Of a stretch of 64,000 nt of DNA, positions 44,232 to 52,709 are shown in pieces. This DNA comes from an uncultured Blautia sp. (GTDB lineage Bacteria > Bacillota > Clostridia > Lachnospirales > Lachnospiraceae), in assembly GCA_934364795.1 (NCBI GenBank), contig CAKRMK010000005.1, forward strand, positions 62,001 through 126,000, given 5' to 3'. Numbering within the stretch: the first letter of the stretch is position 1; the number at the start of each line of letters is the position of its first letter. Made by a program: the position numbers and the translations under genes. The notes under the pieces are model-generated. The model had not been told where the DNA came from. It ran no database searches and worked only from the letters and a program-made list of their open reading frames with translations.

Positions 44232-44261
44232 TTAACACTTTCTCCTAAAAAGTGTTATAGT
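44232..44261 (+). promoter_or_regulatory. Probable metNIQ promoter
   Basis: TTAACA and TATAGT are 18 bases apart. The region between and around them also contains the inverted arms AACACTT and AAGTGTT, which overlap both promoter elements and could bind a repressor or form an RNA hairpin. No S-box riboswitch is seen. Confidence 0.55.
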
Positions 44262-44306
44262 AACCCTATCGACGATGAAACAAACCAAAAAGGAAAGAGG
44301 AAAGAC

Positions 44307-45326
44307 ATGTCTTCAATATTGATCCAGAATGTGAGCAAAACCTTCACAACAAAAGACGGGACAGTACAGGCACTGAAAAACGTAACCCTCTCCATTGAAT
44401 CAGGAGATATTTACGGAATCATCGGAATGTCCGGTGCAGGAAAAAGTACCCTGGTACGCTGTATGAACTTCCTTGAAGTACCGTCTGAAGGTAGTGTTCT
44501 GATAGATGGAAAATCCCTAAGTGAATTTTCCCCGAAAGAGCTTCGCAAGGAGCGAGAAAAAATAGGAATGATCTTCCAGCATTTTAATCTGCTCATGCAG
44601 AAAAATGTTCTGGAAAACATATGCTTCCCATTGTACATTCAGGGGAAGAAAAAAACAGAAGCAAGAGCAAGAGCTATGGAGCTTCTGGAAATCGTAGGAC
44701 TGGCAGATAAAGCGAAAGCTTATCCGGCACAGCTTTCTGGTGGACAGAAGCAAAGAGTGGCAATCGCAAGAGCACTGGCATCTGATCCACAGATTCTTCT
44801 TTGTGACGAGGCAACAAGTGCACTGGATCCCCAGACCACTTCCTCCATTCTGGAGCTTTTGCAGGATATTAACCAGAAATTTGGAATTACCATTGTGATC
44901 ATTACCCACCAGATGTCAGTTGTCCGCGAAATCTGTACCCATGTGGCAATTATGAAAGAGGGAGAGGTAAAAGAGCAGGGACTTGTAGAAGAAATCTTCA
45001 GCCACCCGAAATCACAGGTAGCCAAAGAGCTGATCAGCCGGGACAGCGGAACGGATGTGGAAAGCCGGAAGCCTACACAGTCAGAAATCCAGAGTGGTGA
45101 GGTTATCCGAATCGTATTTTCAGAGAATTCCGCATTCGAACCGGTAATCGCAAACCTTGTACTTACTTTCCATGAGCCTGTAAATATCCTTAAGGCAGAC
45201 ACCAAAAATGTTGGCGGTGTAGCCAAAGGCGAAATGATTCTTCAGTTTATGAGTGACAGTACTCATGTAGAAGAAATGAAGAAATTTCTTACAGAACGTG
45301 GACTTGAGATAGGGGAGGCGAACTGA
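44307..45326 (+). CDS. metN: Methionine ABC transporter ATP-binding protein
   Basis: A 339-residue ATPase of the methionine importer. Walker A GMSGAGKST (near 39), LSGGQKQRVAIARAL signature and Walker B ILLCDEATSALDP are intact. The C-terminal 80 residues form the NIL domain that binds methionine and inhibits transport. GGAAAGAGGAAAG precedes ATG 44307. metI begins 3 bases after its stop. Confidence 0.94.
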   Translation: MSSILIQNVSKTFTTKDGTVQALKNVTLSIESGDIYGIIGMSGAGKSTLVRCMNFLEVPSEGSVLIDGKSLSEFSPKELRKEREKIGMIFQHFNLLMQKNVLENICFPLYIQGKKKTEARARAMELLEIVGLADKAKAYPAQLSGGQKQRVAIARALASDPQILLCDEATSALDPQTTSSILELLQDINQKFGITIVIITHQMSVVREICTHVAIMKEGEVKEQGLVEEIFSHPKSQVAKELISRDSGTDVESRKPTQSEIQSGEVIRIVFSENSAFEPVIANLVLTFHEPVNILKADTKNVGGVAKGEMILQFMSDSTHVEEMKKFLTERGLEIGEAN

Positions 45327-45328
45327 TT

Positions 45329-45988
45329 ATGTGGACACAGGAAGTAATCGATATGATCGTCGCAGGTGTGGGAGAAACCTTATACATGACACTGGTTTCC
45401 ACACTTTTCGGATATATTTTCGGAATGCCCCTTGGCATTTTGCTGAAAGTATCAGACAAAGAAGGCCTGCGGCCAAATGCAGTTTTATATAAGATTCTGG
45501 ATGTGCTTGCAAATATTTTCCGAAGCATCCCGTTCCTGATCCTTTTGATCCTGCTGATTCCGTTTACCAGATTCCTGGTTGGAAAAAGCTACGGAACAAC
45601 TGCAACCATCGTACCTCTTACCATTGCAGCCATTCCTTTTATCGGACGAATGGTAGAGTCCTCTTTAAATGAAGTAGATCCGGGGGTGATTGAAGCAGCA
45701 AGATCCATGGGAGCAAGCAACTTACGGATTGTTTTCAAGGTAATGCTGGTGGAAGCCAGAACTTCCCTGATTTCCGGTGCAACAATTGTGGTAGGAACCA
45801 TTCTTGGCTACTCTGCAATGGCTGGAACAGTTGGAGGCGGCGGACTTGGAGATATTGCTATCCGCTATGGATATCACCGCTGGCAGGCAGATATTATGAT
45901 TGTTACCGTAGTACTTCTGGTATTACTGGTACAGATTTTCCAGACAATTGGTATGCTGATAGCCAATAAACTGGATAAACGAAAATAA
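45329..45988 (+). CDS. metI: Methionine ABC transporter permease
   Basis: A 219-residue inner membrane permease with about five hydrophobic segments. The EAA loop is EVDPGVIEAARSMGASNLRI. AGGGGAGGC precedes ATG 45329. It forms the channel with metN and metQ. Confidence 0.94.
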   Translation: MWTQEVIDMIVAGVGETLYMTLVSTLFGYIFGMPLGILLKVSDKEGLRPNAVLYKILDVLANIFRSIPFLILLILLIPFTRFLVGKSYGTTATIVPLTIAAIPFIGRMVESSLNEVDPGVIEAARSMGASNLRIVFKVMLVEARTSLISGATIVVGTILGYSAMAGTVGGGGLGDIAIRYGYHRWQADIMIVTVVLLVLLVQIFQTIGMLIANKLDKRK

Positions 45989-46108
45989 AACAGATAATAA
46001 CAGGATCGTTTTTAACGCCTGTTAATTATAAAAAGAATGTAATGTAGCAAGTAAATATAATTTTTTAAAAGTACAAAAAATAAGTACAAAACGAGGAGGA
46101 GCATTATT

Positions 46109-47032
46109 ATGAAAAAATTAATCGCAGCAGCACTTACAGGAGCATTAGTATTTGGAACAGTTGGAACATCTGTTGTATTTGCAGCAGACGATGACAAAAC
46201 CATCACAGTAGCAGCATCTGAAACACCTCATGCAGAGATTCTTGAGGAAGCAAAGCCACTTCTTGAGGAAGAGGGATATGACCTTGAGGTAACTGTATTT
46301 GATGATTATGTACAGCCAAACGAAGTTGTAGAGAGCGGAGATTTTGATGCAAACTATTTCCAGCACATTCCATATCTTGAGAGCTTCAACGAAGAGAAAG
46401 GAACTCACCTTGTAAATGCAGGTGGAATCCACTATGAGCCATTTGGAATTTATCCGGGAACAAAATCAAGCCTTGATGATATTGCAGACGGAGATACAAT
46501 TGCAGTACCAAACGATACAACTAATGAGGCAAGAGCACTTCTTCTTCTTCAGGACAACGGAATCATTACTCTGAAAGATGGGGTTGGTCTGGAAGCTACT
46601 GTAAATGATATTGCTGAGAATCCATACAATGTAGAGATCGTTGAGCTGGCAGCAGAGCAGGTTGCACGTGTTGCAGAAGAGACTTCTTACATTGTCCTTA
46701 ACGGAAACTATGCACTTCAGGCTGGTTATTCTGTATCCAAAGATGCACTTGCATATGAGACTTCTGATTCTGAAGCTGCAAAAACATATGTAAACGTAAT
46801 TGCAGTAAAAGAAGGAAATGAGAACAGCGACAAGATCAAAGCTCTTGTAGATGTATTAAAATCTGATGAGATCAAAGACTTTATCAATGAGAAATATGAC
46901 GGCGCAGTAATCCCATTTGAGGACAGCGCAGATGCAGACGCAGAGGACGCTGACGCAGAAGAAAATGCAGACACAGAGGACAGCGCAGATGCTGAAACAG
47001 AAGATGCAGAAGAGACAACTGACGCAGAATAA
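46109..47032 (+). CDS. metQ: MetQ-like substrate-binding protein, cysteine-free, with acidic tail
   Basis: A 307-residue NlpA/MetQ family protein (TITVAASETPHAEILEEAKPLL-type start, FDANYFQHIPYLESF, GGIHYEPFGIYPG). It should bind methionine for MetNI. The signal sequence ends VVFAADDD with a signal peptidase I type site. No cysteine occurs anywhere in the protein, so the usual lipid anchor is impossible. The last 35 residues are Asp/Glu/Ala/Thr. Gram-positive binding proteins are normally lipoproteins, so how it stays at the cell surface is unclear; the hydrophobic signal may remain uncleaved. GAGGAGGAGC precedes ATG 46109. Confidence 0.88.
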   Translation: MKKLIAAALTGALVFGTVGTSVVFAADDDKTITVAASETPHAEILEEAKPLLEEEGYDLEVTVFDDYVQPNEVVESGDFDANYFQHIPYLESFNEEKGTHLVNAGGIHYEPFGIYPGTKSSLDDIADGDTIAVPNDTTNEARALLLLQDNGIITLKDGVGLEATVNDIAENPYNVEIVELAAEQVARVAEETSYIVLNGNYALQAGYSVSKDALAYETSDSEAAKTYVNVIAVKEGNENSDKIKALVDVLKSDEIKDFINEKYDGAVIPFEDSADADAEDADAEENADTEDSADAETEDAEETTDAE

Positions 47033-47066
47033 TCTGGAAATCAGAATATTAAAATAGCATGCCCCT

Positions 47067-47117
47067 GGCAGACCGGCCTTCCATATAAAAAGGAGTGTTC
47101 CGGTCTGTCTTTTTTTG
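47067..47117 (+). terminator. Terminator of the met operon
   Basis: GGCAGACCGG and CCGGTCTGTC with an inner CCTTCC/GGAGTG pairing, followed by seven T. Confidence 0.85.
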
Positions 47118-47151
47118 TATCAATAAGAGCGGCAGGAAATGTAAAAACAAG

Positions 47152-47180
47152 TTGAAAAAGCAGTAAGAATCTGCTATTAT
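47152..47180 (+). promoter_or_regulatory. Probable promoter of the 47.2-53.5 kb cluster
   Basis: TTGAAA and TATTAT with 17 bases between, 36 bases before the TTG start of the next gene. Confidence 0.55.
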
Positions 47181-47216
47181 AAAAACGAATTTTTTCAGGT
47201 ATCGAGGTGAGGCCTA

Positions 47217-47621
47217 TTGAAGAAAAATGAATGGAGAAATCGCTATATCTGCCTTGCTTTTGGCGTGATACTGGCGATTTTATGTGTCTTTTTCGCCGGC
47301 ATGGAGGCGGATACAGTGATGCATACTTCTGATTTGAAACCGGCCTCTGCTTCTTTGATCTCGCCAGAGCTGTCCAGAAGTACCCAGACCAGCGCCGAAG
47401 AACTGACAGGGCTAAGGCAGGTGTCTGTAAGGCTGGAGACGGACCAGCGTCTTCGCCACAGGGGAATGGCTGGAACAGAACTGGTGCTCATCATGCTGGC
47501 AATTCTGTTGGCGAATATCGTATTTTATAAAGAATTGAATCGTCTGTTTGTCAGAAACGATACAGACGGAAGAAAATTTATTATCTGCTACATTCATCAC
47601 CAGGATGGGCAGATCCACTGA
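47217..47621 (+). CDS. Hypothetical protein with two membrane segments
   Basis: A 134-residue protein. It starts with TTG 47217 (GAGGTGAGG upstream). Hydrophobic segments lie at about 10-28 and 84-103, with a Ser/Thr/Glu-rich stretch between them that would be outside. The C-terminus is cytoplasmic and ends in CYIHHQDGQIH. I recognise no family. It stands just before the small protein and the ion transporter. Confidence 0.6.
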   Translation: MKKNEWRNRYICLAFGVILAILCVFFAGMEADTVMHTSDLKPASASLISPELSRSTQTSAEELTGLRQVSVRLETDQRLRHRGMAGTELVLIMLAILLANIVFYKELNRLFVRNDTDGRKFIICYIHHQDGQIH

Positions 47622-47701
47622 AGACCATATACTGGCGCTTTATAATACAAGACCGTATTATTTCCATGTAAACGCAGTTATATGATCGGAGGTAAAATTT
47701 T

Positions 47702-47797
47702 ATGTTACTAAATATTTTTATAGGAATAATGATTGTCGCAGCCATTGGTGTAGGTGTATGGATGGCATGGTTTGACAGTCATGGAGGAAAGAAATAA
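47702..47797 (+). CDS. 31-residue single-span membrane protein coupled to the transporter
   Basis: A short gene: ATG 47702 is preceded by GGAGG nine bases upstream, better than most neighbours. The product, MLLNIFIGIMIVAAIGVGVW followed by MAWFDSHGGKK, is one transmembrane helix with a small charged tail. Its TAA shares its last A with the ATG of the transporter gene (TAATG), so the two are translationally coupled. This arrangement suggests a small accessory subunit or regulator of the transporter. No homologue is known to me. Confidence 0.65.
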   Translation: MLLNIFIGIMIVAAIGVGVWMAWFDSHGGKK

Positions 47798-49146
47798 TGG
47801 CACAGATTTTAGCAGTCGTAATTTTCCTGGCGATGTTCATTCTGATCATCACGGAAGTCTGGGAAAGACACATTGTTACGCTGGGATGTGCACTTCTTAC
47901 ACTGGTCCTTGTATTTGGACTTTGTATGCACAGTCCGTCAGCAATTATTGAGACACTGAATATACATAGTATATTCTCACCGGGATTCTGGCACACCGCA
48001 GGTGAAGCCGGTGAAGCTTCCGCCGGAATCAACTGGGAGACTATCGTTTTCATCGCTGGTATGATGATCATGGTAGAGGGAATGGCAAAATCCGGATTTT
48101 TCCGCTGGTTATGCATGAAAATTGCAAAATTGGTAAAATATCAGATTATTCCGATTTTTATTACATTTATGCTCCTGTCCTTTGTACTGGCAATGTTCAT
48201 TGACAGTATTACCGTCATCCTGTTCCTGGCAGCAGTTACCGTAGAGCTTTCACAGCTTTTGAAATTTAACCCGGTACCAATGATCCTGGCAGAGATCTTC
48301 TGTGCAAACCTTGGTGGATCTGCAACCATGTGTGGAGACCCGCCGAACATTATCATTGGAACATCCCTTGGATTTTCCTTTGCAGACTTTGTGACCAATA
48401 CAGGTCTGATTGCACTGATCGCACTGGTTCTGGTTGTAATTTATTTTTATTTTGTATTCCGAGGGGAGCTTACAGAGAATGCAGGAAAAATTGATCCGTC
48501 CACCTTACCGGATCCTTCCGAAGCAATCACAGATAAAAAAGGCTTTATCATCAGCTGGATTATTTTCCTTTGTGCAGTTGTTCTTCTGGTAAGCCATTCA
48601 CAGACAGGACTTACCGTATCCTGCATCGGTGTGTTTATTGCAGCAGTGACACTGATCACATCTGGAAAAGACGCACTGGAGCTTCTGAAAAAAGTTGACT
48701 ATAAGACACTGCTCTTCTTTGTGGGACTTTTTGTAGTAGTAGGTGGCCTTGAGCAGACTGGTATCCTTACGATTCTGGCTGGATTCATCGGCAAGGTAAG
48801 TGGTGGAAATCTGAAAGTAATGATCGCAATCATTATCTGGGTATCTGCTGTTGCAAGTGCATTTATTGATAATATCCCATTTGCTGCAACTATGATTCCG
48901 GTTATTGACAGCCTGGCTGCATCACAGGGAATTGACATTTCCATTCTGGCATGGGCTCTTGCAATGGGTACGGATATCGGTGGAAGTGCAACCCCAATCG
49001 GAGCTTCTGCAAACGTAGTAGGAATTGCTACTGCAGCCAAGAGCGGACATATGATCAAATGGGGCAAATACTGCAAGGCTATGGCACCGGCTACTATCAT
49101 TGTAATCCTTGTATCTATGCTCATGATTTATGCAAGATATTTATAA
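47797..49146 (+). CDS. ArsB/NhaD-type (ion transporter superfamily) permease
   Basis: A 449-residue protein with about eleven hydrophobic segments. ITVILFLAAVTVELSQLL, FCANLGGSATMCGDPPN and FIDNIPFAATMIP are the signatures of the IT superfamily (ArsB/NhaD, DASS). The GDPPN and DNIPF motifs fit the Na+/H+ antiporter or dicarboxylate branch. The substrate cannot be decided from sequence. It overlaps the small membrane protein gene and is followed by a cytidylate-kinase-like gene 12 bases later. Confidence 0.85.
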   Translation: MAQILAVVIFLAMFILIITEVWERHIVTLGCALLTLVLVFGLCMHSPSAIIETLNIHSIFSPGFWHTAGEAGEASAGINWETIVFIAGMMIMVEGMAKSGFFRWLCMKIAKLVKYQIIPIFITFMLLSFVLAMFIDSITVILFLAAVTVELSQLLKFNPVPMILAEIFCANLGGSATMCGDPPNIIIGTSLGFSFADFVTNTGLIALIALVLVVIYFYFVFRGELTENAGKIDPSTLPDPSEAITDKKGFIISWIIFLCAVVLLVSHSQTGLTVSCIGVFIAAVTLITSGKDALELLKKVDYKTLLFFVGLFVVVGGLEQTGILTILAGFIGKVSGGNLKVMIAIIIWVSAVASAFIDNIPFAATMIPVIDSLAASQGIDISILAWALAMGTDIGGSATPIGASANVVGIATAAKSGHMIKWGKYCKAMAPATIIVILVSMLMIYARYL

Positions 49147-49158
49147 AGGAGGGATACT

Positions 49159-49767
49159 ATGAAAACACAGAAACAGGTCATCATTTCCATTGGACGAGAG
49201 TTTGGAAGTGCAGGACATGAGATTGCAGAAAGAATTGCCAAGCGCTATGGACTTTCTCTGTACGATCACAATCTTTTAAAAGAGGTGGCAGACAGCCATA
49301 ATGTGAGCAGCGAGGATCTTGAGTTTTTCGATGAGATGAAACATAACAAGCTCCTTTACCGTACAGTAAAGGGAATGAACAGTTCTCCGGCTGACAATGT
49401 TGCACTTCTCCAGTTTAACTTCCTTCGGGAAAAAGCAGAAAAAGGAGAGTCTTTTGTTGTAGTAGGACGTTGCTCCGAGACAATCCTGAAAGATTATCCG
49501 GGACTGATTTCCATTTTTGTTCTTGGAAATATGGAGGATAAAATCGCCCGTGTTTCCCGTCTCTATGGAAAAACAGACAAAGAAGCAGAACGTTTTATTA
49601 AAGAAAAAGACAGAAAGAGAAAGAAATACCATGACAGTCACTGTAAGACAAAATGGTCAGAGACTCATATCTATGACTTAAGCCTGAACAGCAGTACACT
49701 TGGTATTGAGGGAAGCGTTGAATTTTTGTCTGATTATATTGACAAACGTATTGCAAGAATGAAATAA
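49159..49767 (+). CDS. Cytidylate kinase-like family protein
   Basis: A 202-residue P-loop protein of the cytidylate kinase-like family. The N-terminal IISIGREFGSAGHEIAERIA loop and the later VGRCSETILKD and RKKYHDSHC segments match. In Lachnospiraceae this family often accompanies transporters and its substrate is not known; it is not the housekeeping Cmk. AAGGAGGGATAC precedes ATG 49159. Confidence 0.82.
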   Translation: MKTQKQVIISIGREFGSAGHEIAERIAKRYGLSLYDHNLLKEVADSHNVSSEDLEFFDEMKHNKLLYRTVKGMNSSPADNVALLQFNFLREKAEKGESFVVVGRCSETILKDYPGLISIFVLGNMEDKIARVSRLYGKTDKEAERFIKEKDRKRKKYHDSHCKTKWSETHIYDLSLNSSTLGIEGSVEFLSDYIDKRIARMK

Positions 49768-49852
49768 TGACCGTAACACCAGAGGTTCTGTCAAGACGCA
49801 TGCAGGTGTCATGACAGGACCTTTGTGCATATAAAGACCAGGAGGAAAAATT

Positions 49853-50248
49853 ATGTTTACTGACGACGAAAAAGATTATATTATGCGTATGATCAAGGAA
49901 ATCGCCCGTGTGCTGGCAAGCGTTATGCTTGGGAAGAAATATGTTCAGGTAGAACTGCCTGTGGAATCAAAATATCAGATTTCCGGTGACAAGCTTCATC
50001 ATTTGAAAACAATGGTGGACCAGGGAGAAGTCAACGAAGCAGAGAATGAACTTCTGGAAAGAATTGATTATTCCAGCAAGGAGGATCTTGCAGAAGCTAT
50101 GTTTTTTTACGAATATGCTGCGTCCAAGGGGGATGAATTTCTGGAAGAACATAATTATTCACTGGAGGAGATCCAGGAAGGGATACAGCAGCTTGCACAG
50201 GATGCCGGATATGGAAATATTCTGAATATGCTGCAAAACGAACACTAA
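49853..50248 (+). CDS. DUF6483-like hypothetical protein
   Basis: A 131-residue soluble, helix-rich acidic protein. The N-terminus MFTDDEKDYIMRMIKEIARVL and the internal Glu-rich helices resemble the DUF6483 family; this is a tentative match. Function is unknown. GGAGG precedes ATG 49853. The transglutaminase-like gene starts 13 bases after its stop. Confidence 0.6.
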   Translation: MFTDDEKDYIMRMIKEIARVLASVMLGKKYVQVELPVESKYQISGDKLHHLKTMVDQGEVNEAENELLERIDYSSKEDLAEAMFFYEYAASKGDEFLEEHNYSLEEIQEGIQQLAQDAGYGNILNMLQNEH

Positions 50249-50261
50249 AGGAGATACAAGT

Positions 50262-52709
50262 ATGTTTCTTGAAAAAAACAGGGACCGGATTATAAAAGAT
50301 TTTGAGGATTTTTCCAGGGAACTGCCTGCAAAAGCTGAAGAAATCAAAAAAAGAATGGAAGCACTTAACGAAAATGTGGTGCTTGGAATGAAATATCTGT
50401 ACAGCAACATGCCTTACAGTGATGTTGGAAATTATACCTTTGATACGTATCTGGATTATGTCCAGCAGGGAATTTATCTGTGGGAAAGCTCTCCTTATGT
50501 ACAGGAATATCCGGAAGAATATTTTTTGAATTATGTATTGTTTCACAGGGCAAATGATGAGGAGATTAAACCCTGCCGTACCTTTTTCTGGGACAAGATC
50601 AAAAATAAAATTGCAGGTATGGATATGGAGCATGCAGCTCTGGAAATCAACCACTGGTGCGCTGGTGAGGTAATGTATCAGGGAACAGACATGCGTACTG
50701 CATCTGCCCTGGAGATTTACAGAAGTGGTGTGGGACGCTGCGGGGAGGAGGCGGTTTTTGCTGTAAATGTACTGCGAAGTGCCGGAATCCCGGCAAGACA
50801 GGTATATGTTCCAAGATGGTCCCACTGTGATGACAATCATGCCTGGGTTGAGGTATGGTGTAATGGCGGATGGCATTATATGGGAGCCTGTGAGCCGGAA
50901 GCTGTCCTTGATAAGGGTTGGTTTACCAATGCTGCATCAAGAGCTATGATGATCAGTTCCCGCTGGTATGACCGTGCTATGCCTGACGAAGAAGTTGTGG
51001 GACAGGACGGTATGAACCGTATGCTCAATCAGCTGCACCGCTATGCGAAAACAAAGAGAATCACGATTTGTGTGCAGGATTTTGAGGGGATTTTGGTACC
51101 AGGGGCAAAAGTAAAAGCTGAGGTTATGAATTATGGGGAATTTTCCCATGTGGCACAGATGGAGACAGATGAGGATGGCTGTATTTCCTTTGAGACAGGT
51201 CTTGGAAGCCTGCTGATCTGTGCGGTGTATGACGGAGCTTACGGAGAACGGGTGATTGATACAAGAGAGGCAGATTCTTTTGTATGTACCCTGGGAGAAG
51301 AATACGAAGAGGAAATGTGGGTGGATTTCCAGATGAATGCACCGGAGGATACTGGCAGAACCAACTGGAATATTACACCACAGCAGGAAGAAGAAAATAA
51401 CAAAAGAGTGGCACAGGAGGGCCAGCATTGCCGCCAGAAAATTCAGCGTTTCTGCCCTCTCTGGAAGCAGTGTCTGTTTGGACACACCATGGAAGAAGTA
51501 GAGCCTATGATGGCTGTTTTGTCCGAAAAGGACAGAAGGGATGCATTTCCGGAGGTTCTGGAGGGGCATTATCAGGAGGCTTCTGTATACAGAGAATTTA
51601 ATCCGGAAGATATTTATATTCCATATGTGTGGAACCCAAGAGTAGAAAATGAAGTTCTTACGAAGTGGCGGAAAAAGATTCTGGGTTATTTTGAAAAAGA
51701 GCAAAGAGATCAGTTTGTGGCAGACCCCAAAAGAATCTGGGCCTGGATTGAAGAAAATATTTCTGTGCGGAACGATAAGGAGCGTCTGACTGCATATACT
51801 ACACCTGGCGCAGCGCTGGAGCTTGGCATTGCCGGAGAAAAATCCCACAAGGTATTGTTTGTTGCCATTGCAAGAACTCTTGGAATCCCTTCCAGACTGA
51901 ATCCTGCAGATGGAGCCATCGAATACTGGGACGGAATGAAATTTGTGCCTGTTCTGGAGGAGAGCAGAAAAGAATGCCATCTTACAGTTATGGCGGGAGA
52001 AAACAACAACTGGAATTATTTCCAGAACTGGAGCATTTCCGTGACAGATGGCAAAGGATACCTGTCTTTGGATTTTAGTGACTGCAAATGGGAAAATGGG
52101 AAACTGGAGCTGGATATTATGCCGGGAGATTACCGGATTCTCACTGGAAACCGTCTGCCGAATGGAAATATTCTTGGCAAGCGCTATGATTTCCATATTG
52201 AAAAAGGGGAGTCAAAAAAGGTAGAGCTGGAGCTTCGAGAGTACAGTCTTGAACAAATGCTGAATCCACATTCCATTCCGGATTGTGTTCTTACGGATCG
52301 TGCAGGGAAAAATGTACAGTTATCTTCTCTTACAGGAGCAGCAACCGGTGAGAAACATCTTTTGCTGTGGCTGGAAGAGGGCCGGGAACCTACGGAGCAT
52401 ATCCTTAATGAAATGATGGAATTAAAGGAAAAATATAAAAAAATCCAAAAACAGATTATATTTATCCTGCAAAATCCTTCTGCAATGCAGAATGTGACTT
52501 TGTCAAAATGTCTGGAAATGTTCCCGGAGAGTTTGGTGTATTTCCATGATTTCGGAAAGGACAGGGAAATGACTGCACGGCGTATGTATGTAGATTCTGA
52601 AAGTCTTCCTCTTATGGTGATTACAGAAGGAGCCTGCCAGGGAATTTTTGCTGCAGCAGGATACTCTGTGGGAATGGCAGACATGCTGTGGAGGATTTTT
52701 GAGGCGTGA
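50262..52709 (+). CDS. Transglutaminase-like protein with two core domains
   Basis: An 815-residue protein without a signal peptide. Domain 1 (about 120-225) has SGVGRCGEEAVFAVNVLR (Cys160) and DDNHAWVEVW (His193), the transglutaminase-like Cys-His pair. A carboxypeptidase-regulatory-like beta-sandwich follows (280-350). A second, degenerate core (about 490-560) reads TPGAALELGIAGEKSHKVLF where the catalytic Cys is replaced. The C-terminus has a thioredoxin-like look (VYFHDFGKDREMTARRMYV, LPLMVITEG). Likely a cytoplasmic protease-like or amidase-like enzyme; the substrate is unknown. traX overlaps its end by four bases. Confidence 0.72.
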   Translation: MFLEKNRDRIIKDFEDFSRELPAKAEEIKKRMEALNENVVLGMKYLYSNMPYSDVGNYTFDTYLDYVQQGIYLWESSPYVQEYPEEYFLNYVLFHRANDEEIKPCRTFFWDKIKNKIAGMDMEHAALEINHWCAGEVMYQGTDMRTASALEIYRSGVGRCGEEAVFAVNVLRSAGIPARQVYVPRWSHCDDNHAWVEVWCNGGWHYMGACEPEAVLDKGWFTNAASRAMMISSRWYDRAMPDEEVVGQDGMNRMLNQLHRYAKTKRITICVQDFEGILVPGAKVKAEVMNYGEFSHVAQMETDEDGCISFETGLGSLLICAVYDGAYGERVIDTREADSFVCTLGEEYEEEMWVDFQMNAPEDTGRTNWNITPQQEEENNKRVAQEGQHCRQKIQRFCPLWKQCLFGHTMEEVEPMMAVLSEKDRRDAFPEVLEGHYQEASVYREFNPEDIYIPYVWNPRVENEVLTKWRKKILGYFEKEQRDQFVADPKRIWAWIEENISVRNDKERLTAYTTPGAALELGIAGEKSHKVLFVAIARTLGIPSRLNPADGAIEYWDGMKFVPVLEESRKECHLTVMAGENNNWNYFQNWSISVTDGKGYLSLDFSDCKWENGKLELDIMPGDYRILTGNRLPNGNILGKRYDFHIEKGESKKVELELREYSLEQMLNPHSIPDCVLTDRAGKNVQLSSLTGAATGEKHLLLWLEEGREPTEHILNEMMELKEKYKKIQKQIIFILQNPSAMQNVTLSKCLEMFPESLVYFHDFGKDREMTARRMYVDSESLPLMVITEGACQGIFAAAGYSVGMADMLWRIFEA

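Noticed and set aside
44111..44306. SAM (S-box) riboswitch upstream of metNIQ
   Set aside because: The conserved S-box elements and a terminator/antiterminator pair are not present; the region shows palindromic operator-like sites instead.
50937..52196. A 419-codon minus-strand frame opposite the transglutaminase-like gene
   Set aside because: No ribosome site or motif; the plus strand encodes the recognisable core domains.
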